This document shows positions 43,430 to 53,100 of a stretch of DNA of 64,000 nt, piece after piece. How positions within the stretch are numbered: the first letter of the stretch is position 1; each line of letters opens with the position of its first letter. A program made the translations under genes and the position numbers. The notes beneath the pieces are model-generated. The model had not been told where the DNA came from. It was given only the letters and a program-made list of their open reading frames with translations, and ran no database searches. This DNA is from Paenibacillus borealis (lineage in GTDB: Bacteria; Bacillota; Bacilli; Paenibacillales; Paenibacillaceae), in assembly GCF_000758665.1 (NCBI RefSeq), contig NZ_CP009285.1:7688001-7752000 (forward strand), read 5' to 3'.

Positions 43430-45130
43430 ATGAAATTGGCAACAAAATTAACTTGGATGATGCTGATTGTACTGCTTGTGGTGGGATCATCCATTGGTTT
43501 CTTCGGTTATAATGCTGCTTATAAGCAAATCGATGAAGCCGCAGGGATTGAACTGGTAGGCTGTGCCAATATAACTACCGGCCTTATCGATCCCGCCGAT
43601 ATAGCAGCTCTGGCTGCAGGCGATACGAGCAAGTTAAGTGCCATTGAAGACCGCATAGGCTGGATTAATGAACACAAGCCTATTTTTAAGGAAGCGTTCA
43701 TCCTCTCGCTGGACGGCAAGGTGCTGGCCGCTGACGCACGGTTCAAAGAACGAGGATATAAAGCAGGAGATCCCTTCTATTTCTCCGATGAAGATAAAGA
43801 AATGATTACCACCATGAAGCATTCCGCATACTCCAAAGTATATACATATCAAGGAACCTCGCTTAAAACCGGCTACGGCCCCATTTATCAGGACCATGAC
43901 CCTACCAAACCAATCATTGCTTTAATGGCAATTAGCTTTGACGGCCCACTGATTCAGACACGGACGATGGAAATTATTACTCAACCCTTCATTATCGGGG
44001 GTTCGATTCTGATTGTGGCCATTATTGCCGCATATCTGATGATCCGCCGTATGGTAAGCCCGCTCACCAAACTGTCCGCTTCCGTCAACACCGTAGCCAA
44101 AGGTGATCTTAGCCGGGAACCGATGACCTTCAAGAGCAAGGATGAAATCGGCCAACTGGCCCGCGACTTCAATGATATGACACTGAATTTACGCAATTTG
44201 ATTACACAGGTTAATGATACCTCCATGCTGGTCGCCTCTTCCTCCCAGGAGCTCTCTGCAAGCGCACAGGAGACCAACCGCGCCGGGGAACACAGCGTCA
44301 ATGTTACCATCGACTTGGCAGACGGCGCACATACCCAATTACAGAATCTCGAAGGCAGCTACAAAGCCGTACAGGAAATGTCGCATTTCATTACCGAAAT
44401 CGCCGACAATGCGGACAGCGCCATGAATAACGCTGCCCTCAATGCCCAGAAAGCCCGTACAGGCCGTGAGTCTATGGATTCAACCACGTCACAGATGGCG
44501 ATTGTGAGCGGTAGTATTTCCGATCTCTCTGGCATTATTCAGACGCTTGGCAGCCATTCTAAGGAGATTGAGAATATTGTCGGCACTATTGCCAGTATTG
44601 CCGAAGAGACGAATCTGTTATCCCTGAATGCGGCAATCGAAGCTGCACGTGCCGGGGAAGAAGGCCGGGGATTCGCCGTGGTTGCGGGCTCCGTACGCAA
44701 GCTGGCAGAACGTTCAGCGAAGTCTGCCGGCCAGATTGGTGAACTGGTCAGTCTGATTGTGAATCAGATGGACAAAGCCGGAGAGACCATGAAACGTTCC
44801 ACAGAAGAGATGCACCAAGGCAAAGAGATGATCATCGCTGCCGGACATTCCTTCTCCGAGATCGAGACCTCCGTATCCGATATGTCTTCGCAGAGCCAGC
44901 AGATCTCGGCAACGGTCCGGGAGCTCGCGCTGATCTCCGATGGCCTTGTAACCGCGATTCAGAAGATTGTAGCCGTCTCTAACCAGACAGCTGAAGGTGC
45001 AGAAACCTTATCAGCCTCTTCGCAGGAACAGCTTGCCGCCATGGAGGAAGTGGAATCTTCCGCTGCCTTCCTCTCGTCCCTCGCCGAGAAGCTGCAGGTA
45101 TTGGTCGAGAACTTTAAAATAGCCCCATAA
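43430..45130 (+). CDS. Methyl-accepting chemotaxis protein
   Basis: Membrane chemoreceptor of 566 residues. A first membrane segment lies at about 8-28, a single sensor domain of Cache-like size at 30-185, a second membrane segment at about 190-210, HAMP, and a signalling domain with the tip [21 protein letters not shown]. The C-terminus is QEQLAAMEEVESSAAFLSSL. The start at 43430 is chosen because GGTGATC, exactly complementary to the 16S tail, lies six bases before it; a GTG at 43418 is the alternative. The ligand is unknown. Confidence 0.92.
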   Translation: MKLATKLTWMMLIVLLVVGSSIGFFGYNAAYKQIDEAAGIELVGCANITTGLIDPADIAALAAGDTSKLSAIEDRIGWINEHKPIFKEAFILSLDGKVLAADARFKERGYKAGDPFYFSDEDKEMITTMKHSAYSKVYTYQGTSLKTGYGPIYQDHDPTKPIIALMAISFDGPLIQTRTMEIITQPFIIGGSILIVAIIAAYLMIRRMVSPLTKLSASVNTVAKGDLSREPMTFKSKDEIGQLARDFNDMTLNLRNLITQVNDTSMLVASSSQELSASAQETNRAGEHSVNVTIDLADGAHTQLQNLEGSYKAVQEMSHFITEIADNADSAMNNAALNAQKARTGRESMDSTTSQMAIVSGSISDLSGIIQTLGSHSKEIENIVGTIASIAEETNLLSLNAAIEAARAGEEGRGFAVVAGSVRKLAERSAKSAGQIGELVSLIVNQMDKAGETMKRSTEEMHQGKEMIIAAGHSFSEIETSVSDMSSQSQQISATVRELALISDGLVTAIQKIVAVSNQTAEGAETLSASSQEQLAAMEEVESSAAFLSSLAEKLQVLVENFKIAP

Positions 45131-45146
45131 AGCGCAGCCTGGTCTT

Positions 45147-45172
45147 GATGATTACTCAGGTGCTTTCGGGGA
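45147..45172 (+). repeat. Short dispersed repeat, copy 2
   Basis: GATGATTACTCAGGT followed by GCTTTCGGGGA, matching 14678-14703 with two changes. Like copy 1 it lies beside a terminator. Confidence 0.55.
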
Positions 45173-45198
45173 CTCGGAGCAAATAAATTTTTATTTTC

Positions 45199-45250
45199 AA
45201 AAAAAGGCTGTCCCGCTCGTGGAATGATCCACGGCCGGGACAGCCTTTTG
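45199..45250 (+). terminator. Bidirectional terminator
   Basis: AAAAGGCTGTCCCG with its complement, and an inner CGTGGA/TCCACG stem, between convergent genes. A tracts and T tracts flank both sides. Confidence 0.9.
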
Positions 45251-45261
45251 TCGGACTAACT

Positions 45262-47271
45262 TCATGCCGTATTCTCTATAAACCATTGACCCAGTTCATT
45301 GACCGGCATTGGACGGCCGTAGTAGAACCCCTGCATCACCCTGCAGCCGAGGGATTGCAGCAGTTCAATCTGCTCTGTAGTCTCTACGCCTTCGGCAACA
45401 ACCTCCATATTGAGATTGCTGGCTATGGCAATGATATTACTGATGATAGCTTTCTTAGAGTGCATCTTACTCTTGCGGATGAACACCTGATCAATCTTCA
45501 GTGTATTGACCGGGATCTCATCCAGATTGCCCAGGGAAGAGAAGCCTGTCCCGAAATCATCCAGCGAGACTCTTACTCCAAGATTCCGCAGCTTGGAGAG
45601 CTGGGCAACCGTTTCTTCCATATTGTTCATCGCAATGGATTCTGTAATCTCAAGCTCAAGGAAATGCGGCTCCAGACCCGCACGCGACAGCGCTTCTTCC
45701 ACCACATCGTACAGACTCCCATTCTCAAACATCCGGGCCGACATGTTGATTGAAACCGCTACATTCGCAACCTTCGCCTTATGCCAGAGCATATTCTGTC
45801 CGCATACATCATGCAGCATCCAGTAGGTAATCGGCACGATCAGGCCCGTCTCCTCGGCAATCGGAATGAATTCCCCCGGAGAGATAATACCATGCTCCGG
45901 ATGTCTCCAGCGCAGAAGCGCTTCAAGACCTACCGTAACATTCATAAGCGAATCCCATTTCGGCTGGTAGACGACCATGAACTCCGACCGGGCCAGGGCC
46001 TTGCGCAGATCCTTCTCCAGCGACATCCGCCGTACCTGATGGCGGTTCATCTCCAGATCGAACACACTGAACTTGTTCTTACCCGAGTCCTTGGAGGTAT
46101 ACAAGGCTGTATCTGCAGCCTTCATTAGCGCCGAACGGTCCGTTCCATGTGCCGGGGTCATACTGATCCCTACACTGGCCGTTACATAGAGTTCATTGCC
46201 TTCGATGCTATAAGACTTCTTAAGCTCCTGCAGAATATGCTGCGCTTCTTCCTCCGCTGCTCCGATCGTACAATCGGGCAGCGCAATCAGGAATTCATCA
46301 CCGCCCAGGCGGAAGACCTTGCCCTTCCCGCCCACACAGCGGGTCAGCCTTTCTGAGACTTCCCGCAGCAGCAGGTCGCCGATATCATGTCCCAGCGTGT
46401 CATTAATGGATTTGAAGCGGTCTAAGTCGACAAAGAACACGGCTCCCGAGTTGCCTCCGAAGAAATCATCCTTGAAATAACGCTCCAGGCCATGCCGGTT
46501 CGGCAATTCGGTAAGCGGATCATGGTAAGCCATACGCTCCAGCACATGCCTGTCGAGAAACACAGCTCCGCCGGAGAGTGCCAGCATAAACAGGGTAACC
46601 AGCGAGATGCCGGTCAGCAGAATGACATCGGCCTCCATGAGCACAGGATTCGTTCCCGGCCAGTTCTCATACTGCAGATGGCTTGTTGTCAGGCTGGTAT
46701 AATGCATTCCGGTAACGGCAAGAGCGATGGACAGGGCTGAATACAGCTTCCAGCGGCTAAAGCCTGTATAATCCTTAAATCTGCGGAACATAAATACTCC
46801 GGTATAGGCGGCGAGCAGAGCAATCAATACGGACAAGACCTGGGTCTTAATCTCATAATGAACCTTTGCCTCCATCACCATGGAGGACATTCCGATATAA
46901 TGCATAAGTGAGATGCCGCCGCCCAGTACTGCACCTCCGATAAGAAACCGCCACATTCTCTGGCGGGAAGCCGTCGCTATCTGGAGTGCCGCATAACAGG
47001 AGAACATACTGACGAGCAGGGACAGAACGGCTGTACCCGGATGGTAGCTGACCTTGAAAGGCAGATGGCTGGCCAGAATGCCTACAAAATGCATGGCCCA
47101 GATTCCGCTTCCAAGCACGCAGGCACCAGAGAGCAGCCAAAGACGCCTGACCCGGCCCATGGAATGGGAAACCTGTGAAATCAGATTAAGCGCAGAGTAG
47201 GCTGCAGTCGCAGCAAGCGCGAAAGATAGTAAAACAATCCAAATATTATAGTGGATTCCCATTTGATCCAT
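45262..47271 (-). CDS. MHYT-GGDEF-EAL membrane protein (c-di-GMP turnover)
   Basis: A 669-residue membrane protein. The N-terminal MHYT sensor has seven helices and three motif copies, AMHFVG, LMHYIG and GMHYTS, proposed in the family to bind copper and sense O2, CO or NO. A GGDEF domain with intact RLGGDEF and an EAL domain with intact LEALLRW, EITES and DDFGTGFSSL follow. Both synthesis and breakdown of c-di-GMP are therefore chemically possible. From the ATG at 47271, AGAGG is six bases upstream; the longer frame to 47325 lacks a site. It is a single gene. Confidence 0.93.
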   Translation of the reverse strand: MDQMGIHYNIWIVLLSFALAATAAYSALNLISQVSHSMGRVRRLWLLSGACVLGSGIWAMHFVGILASHLPFKVSYHPGTAVLSLLVSMFSCYAALQIATASRQRMWRFLIGGAVLGGGISLMHYIGMSSMVMEAKVHYEIKTQVLSVLIALLAAYTGVFMFRRFKDYTGFSRWKLYSALSIALAVTGMHYTSLTTSHLQYENWPGTNPVLMEADVILLTGISLVTLFMLALSGGAVFLDRHVLERMAYHDPLTELPNRHGLERYFKDDFFGGNSGAVFFVDLDRFKSINDTLGHDIGDLLLREVSERLTRCVGGKGKVFRLGGDEFLIALPDCTIGAAEEEAQHILQELKKSYSIEGNELYVTASVGISMTPAHGTDRSALMKAADTALYTSKDSGKNKFSVFDLEMNRHQVRRMSLEKDLRKALARSEFMVVYQPKWDSLMNVTVGLEALLRWRHPEHGIISPGEFIPIAEETGLIVPITYWMLHDVCGQNMLWHKAKVANVAVSINMSARMFENGSLYDVVEEALSRAGLEPHFLELEITESIAMNNMEETVAQLSKLRNLGVRVSLDDFGTGFSSLGNLDEIPVNTLKIDQVFIRKSKMHSKKAIISNIIAIASNLNMEVVAEGVETTEQIELLQSLGCRVMQGFYYGRPMPVNELGQWFIENTA

Positions 47272-47430
47272 AGTTGACCTCTTCACCGGTTTTATTATCA
47301 TCGTCGTTTTCAGTGTTATTCTCAAGTTAAATCAATATACGAATAGTAGATAAATGGAAGAGTGCATAAAGATTATAGGCGATCCCTGAAATATAACTTT
47401 AGCTGTATTTTACCTTGTATTTGGCAGACT

Positions 47431-47465
47431 GTCTAAGTAAATCCTGGAACTTAGACCCTTTTTTT
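47431..47465 (+). terminator. Orphan plus-strand terminator
   Basis: GTCTAAG and CTTAGAC around a 12-base loop, followed by CCTTTTTTT. No plus-strand gene lies upstream; the flanking genes are both on the minus strand. A small RNA between about 47290 and 47465 is one explanation. Confidence 0.5.
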
Positions 47466-47495
47466 AATGTCGGCAAAAAATGTCCATATTTGGCG

Positions 47496-49160
47496 TCATC
47501 CCCCCGCGCGAAGGTCTGGAAACCGGCCGCTGCGCGAAGCCTCCGGCAGGAAGGCCCGGTGCCAAACCCAGCCATTTACGGCTGCCAGAATTACCAGATA
47601 GATGTATATTCCTGCGGGAATTAATGTGAATACATAATGCACCCCGGCCAGTCCCGCCAGAATAAACAGCTGTACAAAAGCAATGCCGGTGAATTCCTTA
47701 TTCCGCGCAGCTTCATACTTCTCCGAGAACGGCAGTGCCTTGGGAAAAAGAAGAAAGCACAGGACCGAATACAGCAGCAGCGCAAGCAGTACGGCTGCCA
47801 TATCAGCAATGATTCTTGACCCGAACAACCCGATGAACACGGCTGCCTCCAGAATAAACAGAGGCACCAGCAGCTTAAGCACCACTGCCTTCAGCATTCC
47901 GCGGTATACCATGGCTGTTCCCGGCAGGGGGATCACTTTATAGATCCATGCGCCTTTGTAGCTGGCGGAGTAGCGGAGCATTTGTACAGCCGTCATCATC
48001 AGGAGAGCACTGTAATAGATAAACAGAAACGACCGGGAGCCTCTGATGGCTGCCAGGTCCCCGCTCCATACCTGATTGAAGATAAAGATAAAGGGCAGCA
48101 CCAGGGATAAGCCTATTGTCGGATATACCCTAAGCTTGAATTCCCGTTCATGCTTCATCATCGACCAGGTGAAGCGGAAGAACATCGCCTCTTCCTTGTT
48201 CCGGCATGTAATCTCCGACAGCCTGCGGGATATACGCCCGCCCCCCTGTCCTGCCGCGCCTTGTTCAGCCAGCTTCTGGAGACTGCGTTCAAACAGCGGC
48301 ATCAGCCGGATATAGGCTGCAAACAACACGACTGGAGCAACGAGAGCGAGTATAGCCAGGATAGTAAGATGCCTGCCTTCCGCTCCGCCAACCAGCAGCT
48401 CAAACGGAGCTCCGAACCAGACGGGAGGCAGCGCGAAGTGCCACCAAGCAGGAGTGAAATTCAGGCCGAACTCTGTGATATTGAACAGGCGCGATACAAG
48501 CTGAGCACCGACAGTTACGCCAACGGATAGAATAATCTGTACATAATTGATGATGTCCTTAAGCTTTTCACCGTCAAAAAACCTTAGAATGAGCAGATAG
48601 ACCAGCGCAGTAAACACCAGAATGAAGCCGTCCATCAGGATGATCTCCGCAGCATACAGAAAGAAGAATAAGGCTCCATGCCGGAACAGTGAGAATAGGA
48701 GTGAAGGACCGGTGAAGGTCAGCGTTAACGTGAGCAAATAGATCAGAATATGTATGCTTTTGGCCATGTTTAGCGTCCTGCGGTCCACCGGCTTGGAGAA
48801 GAGGATGTTTTTGTCCCGCAAATCCAGCATGACTGTCGAGAAATCAGATATCAGTGTCGTTGTGATCATGAACATCACTATACTGAACAGCAGGCTCATG
48901 GTCAGGATATAATTGCCTGCAGGTGCAACCAGCGCGATCAGCATCAGCCCCAGCAGCAGATACAGCCACTGTACCCGGAACGGAGAGCCTTCCATATTCA
49001 GCTTGGGTTCCTGCGTTCCCGAGAATATCGTAGGTGTCCGCCGGCCGTCCATCGTGAGCTTAACCTGAAGAATGCGGCGCATTACAGCATAATCGGCTCC
49101 AAGCGCCCTAAACATCCACTGCACCCGGTCCAGCAGCTTCAGTACAAAGAAATCACTCAT
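47496..49160 (-). CDS. ABC-2 type exporter permease
   Basis: Polytopic membrane protein of 554 residues with about twelve hydrophobic segments and no ATPase motif. Its start overlaps the stop of the ATPase gene by eight bases, so it is the membrane part of that exporter. Large duplicated-looking halves (helices at about 60-220 and 330-530) suit a permease that works as one chain. The sequence was not matched to a named family beyond the ABC-2 fold. The substrate is unknown. Confidence 0.8.
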   Translation of the reverse strand: MSDFFVLKLLDRVQWMFRALGADYAVMRRILQVKLTMDGRRTPTIFSGTQEPKLNMEGSPFRVQWLYLLLGLMLIALVAPAGNYILTMSLLFSIVMFMITTTLISDFSTVMLDLRDKNILFSKPVDRRTLNMAKSIHILIYLLTLTLTFTGPSLLFSLFRHGALFFFLYAAEIILMDGFILVFTALVYLLILRFFDGEKLKDIINYVQIILSVGVTVGAQLVSRLFNITEFGLNFTPAWWHFALPPVWFGAPFELLVGGAEGRHLTILAILALVAPVVLFAAYIRLMPLFERSLQKLAEQGAAGQGGGRISRRLSEITCRNKEEAMFFRFTWSMMKHEREFKLRVYPTIGLSLVLPFIFIFNQVWSGDLAAIRGSRSFLFIYYSALLMMTAVQMLRYSASYKGAWIYKVIPLPGTAMVYRGMLKAVVLKLLVPLFILEAAVFIGLFGSRIIADMAAVLLALLLYSVLCFLLFPKALPFSEKYEAARNKEFTGIAFVQLFILAGLAGVHYVFTLIPAGIYIYLVILAAVNGWVWHRAFLPEASRSGRFPDLRAGG

Positions 49161-49953
49161 GCGGCGCACCTTCTCCAATAACAGCAACGAACTCACTCGC
49201 GATCTCCCTGTACTTGTCAAAGCCGGTCAGCTGATTGAAAATCTCCTCCAGCGAGCCCTCCCGGCTCTGCTCACGCAGCTGCGCGAACGTTCCGTCCGCA
49301 ACGATATCTCCCCCGTCCAGCAAAATAATCCGGCTGCTGATCTTCTCCACTACGTCCATAATATGCGAGGAATAAAAGATCGTTTTGCCCCTGGCCGCAA
49401 GTGTTGCAAAAATCTCCTTCACCACCATTACACTGTTGGCATCCAGACCGCTGAGCGGCTCGTCCAGGAACAGAATATCCGGGTCATGCAGCATGCTGGC
49501 AATCAGCAGCACCTTCTGCTTCATACCCTTGGAGTAGGAGGCAATCCGCATATCGTAAGCTTTGTCCAGGTTCAGCAGCCGCATCAGCTTCTCCGCCCTG
49601 AGATCAGCGTCCGTATTCCTCATCCCGTACAGCTCTCCGGTAAATGTAAGATATTCCCTGGCAGTCAGGCTGTCATACAGTTCCGCTACCTCCGGCACAT
49701 AGCCGATTCTTCTTTTATAGGCCGTGTCCCCGTCTGAGATATCTCTGCCAAAAATACGCACGGTCCCGTTATAGCCTTCCACGAGCCCCAGCATGATTTT
49801 GACAGTGGTGCTCTTGCCGGCGCCATTGGGTCCGATATATCCGATAATCTGCCCGCGGTATACCTCCAGATCAATTCCCCGCAGCACCATTCTGTCACTG
49901 TAATTCATCCATAATCCTGCAATTGAAATGACCGGTTCTTCTGTAGAATCCAC
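49153..49953 (-). CDS. ABC exporter ATP-binding protein
   Basis: Cytosolic ATPase of 266 residues. Walker A is GPNGAGKST, the signature YSKGMKQK is of the type seen in ABC-2 exporters, Walker B is ILFLDEPLSGLD and the switch is YSSH. A GTG at 49953 with GGAGAAGG upstream is preferred over the longer frame to 50037, whose first 28 residues do not look conserved. It is followed by the permease gene with an overlap, so the pair form one transporter. Confidence 0.9.
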   Translation of the reverse strand: MDSTEEPVISIAGLWMNYSDRMVLRGIDLEVYRGQIIGYIGPNGAGKSTTVKIMLGLVEGYNGTVRIFGRDISDGDTAYKRRIGYVPEVAELYDSLTAREYLTFTGELYGMRNTDADLRAEKLMRLLNLDKAYDMRIASYSKGMKQKVLLIASMLHDPDILFLDEPLSGLDANSVMVVKEIFATLAARGKTIFYSSHIMDVVEKISSRIILLDGGDIVADGTFAQLREQSREGSLEEIFNQLTGFDKYREIASEFVAVIGEGAPHE

Positions 49954-50088
49954 TAGCCTTCTCCCCCTTCGGCATACACGTCCATTATCTTCAAAATATA
50001 ATTTAACCGTTGTCCCTATTTTAGCAAATTTTAACACCCGCTACCTGTGAATTATCGCAACGAATGCGCAATACAGAACGAAAACGAC

Positions 50089-50110
50089 AAATAACCCCAC
50101 AAAGTGGGGC
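50089..50110 (-). terminator. Second terminator hairpin after the SLH gene
   Basis: CCCCAC-TTT-GTGGGG then TTATTTG on the minus strand. The hairpin and its AT-rich flank are identical to 14647-14668. Confidence 0.65.
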
Positions 50111-50131
50111 TTAAGAAGTTCTTATCTATTC

Positions 50132-50158
50132 AAAAAGGGCGGCCCGCCGGCCGCCCTT
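50132..50158 (-). terminator. Terminator of the SLH gene
   Basis: GGGCGGC and GCCGCCC around a GC-rich loop, then TTTTTG on the minus strand. Confidence 0.85.
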
Positions 50159-50180
50159 AGAGAAAATGTTATCCTATCAA

Positions 50181-53100
50181 TTACCGGGCCAGCAGGTTGT
50201 AAATTACCTGTGCCGCTTCGGCCCGTGTGGAGAATTCCAAGGGATGGATTCTGCCGTTGTCACCTTCTACTACGCCGCGCTGCACAAGTGCCTGCAGAGC
50301 TTCCTGTGCGTAGACTGCAACCTGCGGCGCATCGCTGTAAGCGGAGAGCGCCAGATCTTTTGTCGGATCCGGCAGCTGGCCCAGAACATTCAGCGCACGG
50401 TACAGCAGGGTGAACAGCTCCTGCCGCGTAATCTGGTTATCCGGCTTAAACTGGTTATCCCCGGAACCGGTGGCAATACCCAGATTCTTGGCAGCAGCCA
50501 GATAGTCCGAATAATAGGTTGTTCCTGCATCCGTAAAGTTGGCTGCTGCGCCGCTTTCCGGTGCTATTCCGTAAGCTTTGAGCAGCAGGACAATGAATTG
50601 GCCTCTGGTTACTAAGCCGTTCGGACTGTAATTGCTATTATCCGTGCCCGAAGTGATGCCTCTGGCCGCCAGGAAGCTTACAGCATTGTTATACCAGGCA
50701 GTTTCAGCTATATCAGCAAATGCGACCTTATTGTAGGCAATAATATATTGCGAGAAATGGGTGGTTACAAATTCAACTGCTCCGGCCGTTGCATTGTACT
50801 TGCCTTGTACAACATCCAGGCCGCCTTCCTGATTGATATTGTATACGATAATAGAGTGTGCTTGCTCACCTGCCAGCGGTGTGTAAGGAAGACTAACCTG
50901 CACCTTGCCTCCACCGAATACAGTCACTTTGCTGTCTCCTGCCTGCACAGTCAGGTCGTATACCGGTCTGTCTCCGAGCACGGCTTTGCCTTCCTCAGTC
51001 AGGGATACCTTCGCTATTCTAATGAGGATGGCTCCGCTATCCGCAGCCGCACTGATGCCGGCCACAGCAGTAGCATCGAACGTGATCTGTCCGACGTTAA
51101 GGATATTAATCTTAAGACCGGCATTCGTGGCAGAAGCGGCTTCATTAAATGCACTTCTTGGAATACTGAGTTCTGCAGTCTTGGTATTGGCCTCTGCGGC
51201 AACTCTGATTTCCAGAACTGCCTTCTTGCCTTCTGCCTCCGCAGCTTTGGCACTGTTCACAAGACCGGCAACTGCTTCTGCAGAAATAGAAGCTGTAGTT
51301 ACTCCTGTAGCTGTATCCGTTGTAGCAGCAGCGGCCGCCACTGCAGTTACGGTATTCCCGGATGTCGTAGCGGATGGGGATGGGGCCGGACTGGCACTTG
51401 GTACCGGCACAACAGAAGTTCCGCCGCCATTGTTCCCGCTTCCGCTATCCGGATTCGATGCCGGCGCATATGCCGGTACGACAACACTGGTATCCGGACT
51501 TGCCTTGTAGCCGAGCTTAGCCGCAGCTCTGACATTATAGGTTCCGGCGGACAGGCCCGTAATTTCCTTGTCCGGGGCCGGTGTGTATGCAGAGGCCGTG
51601 GACAGCTTATATTCAAGTGCTGTGGTGGTGCCTGTAATGGCTCCGTTCTTATTCTCGGATGAGGTTGGGGCAACACCTTTAAGGCCGTTTGGTGCTGCTT
51701 GTTCCTGAATATTGCCCGGAACAACCACTTTTGCTACCGGACTGGCGGTGTAGCCTTCTTTTGCCGGATATCTCAGATCGTACACTCCCGGGATTAAGCC
51801 CGTGGTTTCTCCTTCTCCCGCATAGACATAGGCTGTAACCGTAGACAGCTTGATCTGTAATTGACCGGTAGTTCCTGTAATCTTCCCGTCTTTGTTCTCC
51901 CAGGTTGTCGGCTTCACTCCCGTAAGTCCGGCAGGTGCCGCCTGTCTCTCCGTGAAGGCAGGAATCGTAACATTCACCTCAGGGCTTGCCGGAATCTCAT
52001 CCTTAGCAATATATCTTACCTGATAGATTCCAGGTGTGAGATTCACTGGCGGTGCATCCTTGGCATACGTATATTCCGTTACCGTTGCCAGCTTGTACTC
52101 CAGCGATTGCAGCTCCTCAGTACTCAACGGCCCTCTTGCACCGCTGATCTGCCCATCCGTATTCGCTGCCGATGTCGGCGGAAGTCCCTTCAACCCTGCC
52201 GGGGCCGCCTGCTCTCCGGGCAGCGGCACAACAACCTCTACTGCTTCTCCCGCAGCATAAGGTATGGTCGTGGTTCCTTCCGGTTTAATAATAGGGCCCT
52301 GAGAGCCCGTAGTAGCTTTATACCGTACAAGATAAGTCCCCGGATCCAAGCCCGAAATGGTATCACCTGCCGCCGGTTGATACTCATAAACCGAATCCTG
52401 TACCGTCTTATATTTGTATTCCAGCTGGTCATTGGCTCCTCTGATGGTTCCGTCCGCACTGCCATACAGCCCCGTAGGCACAGCCGCTAATCTGGAATAA
52501 ATCGTGTTTAATGCTTGAATAGCATTAATGTATCTGGCTCCGTCGGAGTATCCGCTGCTTACATACCCGGGCTGGATATTCGTCCAGGAGTACATCAGCT
52601 CCACATGCCCAAGAATAGGGGCGCTTTCTCCGGCAGCATCCTTGTTGTCTTTGTTGTACGTAAAGAGATACGGCACCTGAAGCCTGTCACCGGTGACTGT
52701 CTGGTTCAGATCATTCACATAACTGATCACAGAAGGCTTAGCTGCCTGATTGTTCTCTGTCTTGATATTGGTAAGGTAGGTATTAACCAGATCAACATAC
52801 AGATTGGCATACGGATGATTGCTCGTTCTGATCTGCAGCTCATTGTTATTATGGGGGTTGGCCCGTCCGCTTGTTCCGGTGTTATTGCCGGACTCCGCTA
52901 CCGTCAGACCCGCATCAAGCTTCGTATCAAAGAAATAGATCTTGCTAATATTATGGGCTATCGCCTGTTCATTTATATATTTGATAATGGCCTGGGTATT
53001 CGGGCACCACGAGCCCCCGAACAGCAGTGCATAATTCCCGTCACTGGCCAAAATCTGCTGCAGCTGATGATAGGTGACATGCTCCAATACAAGGTCCTTA

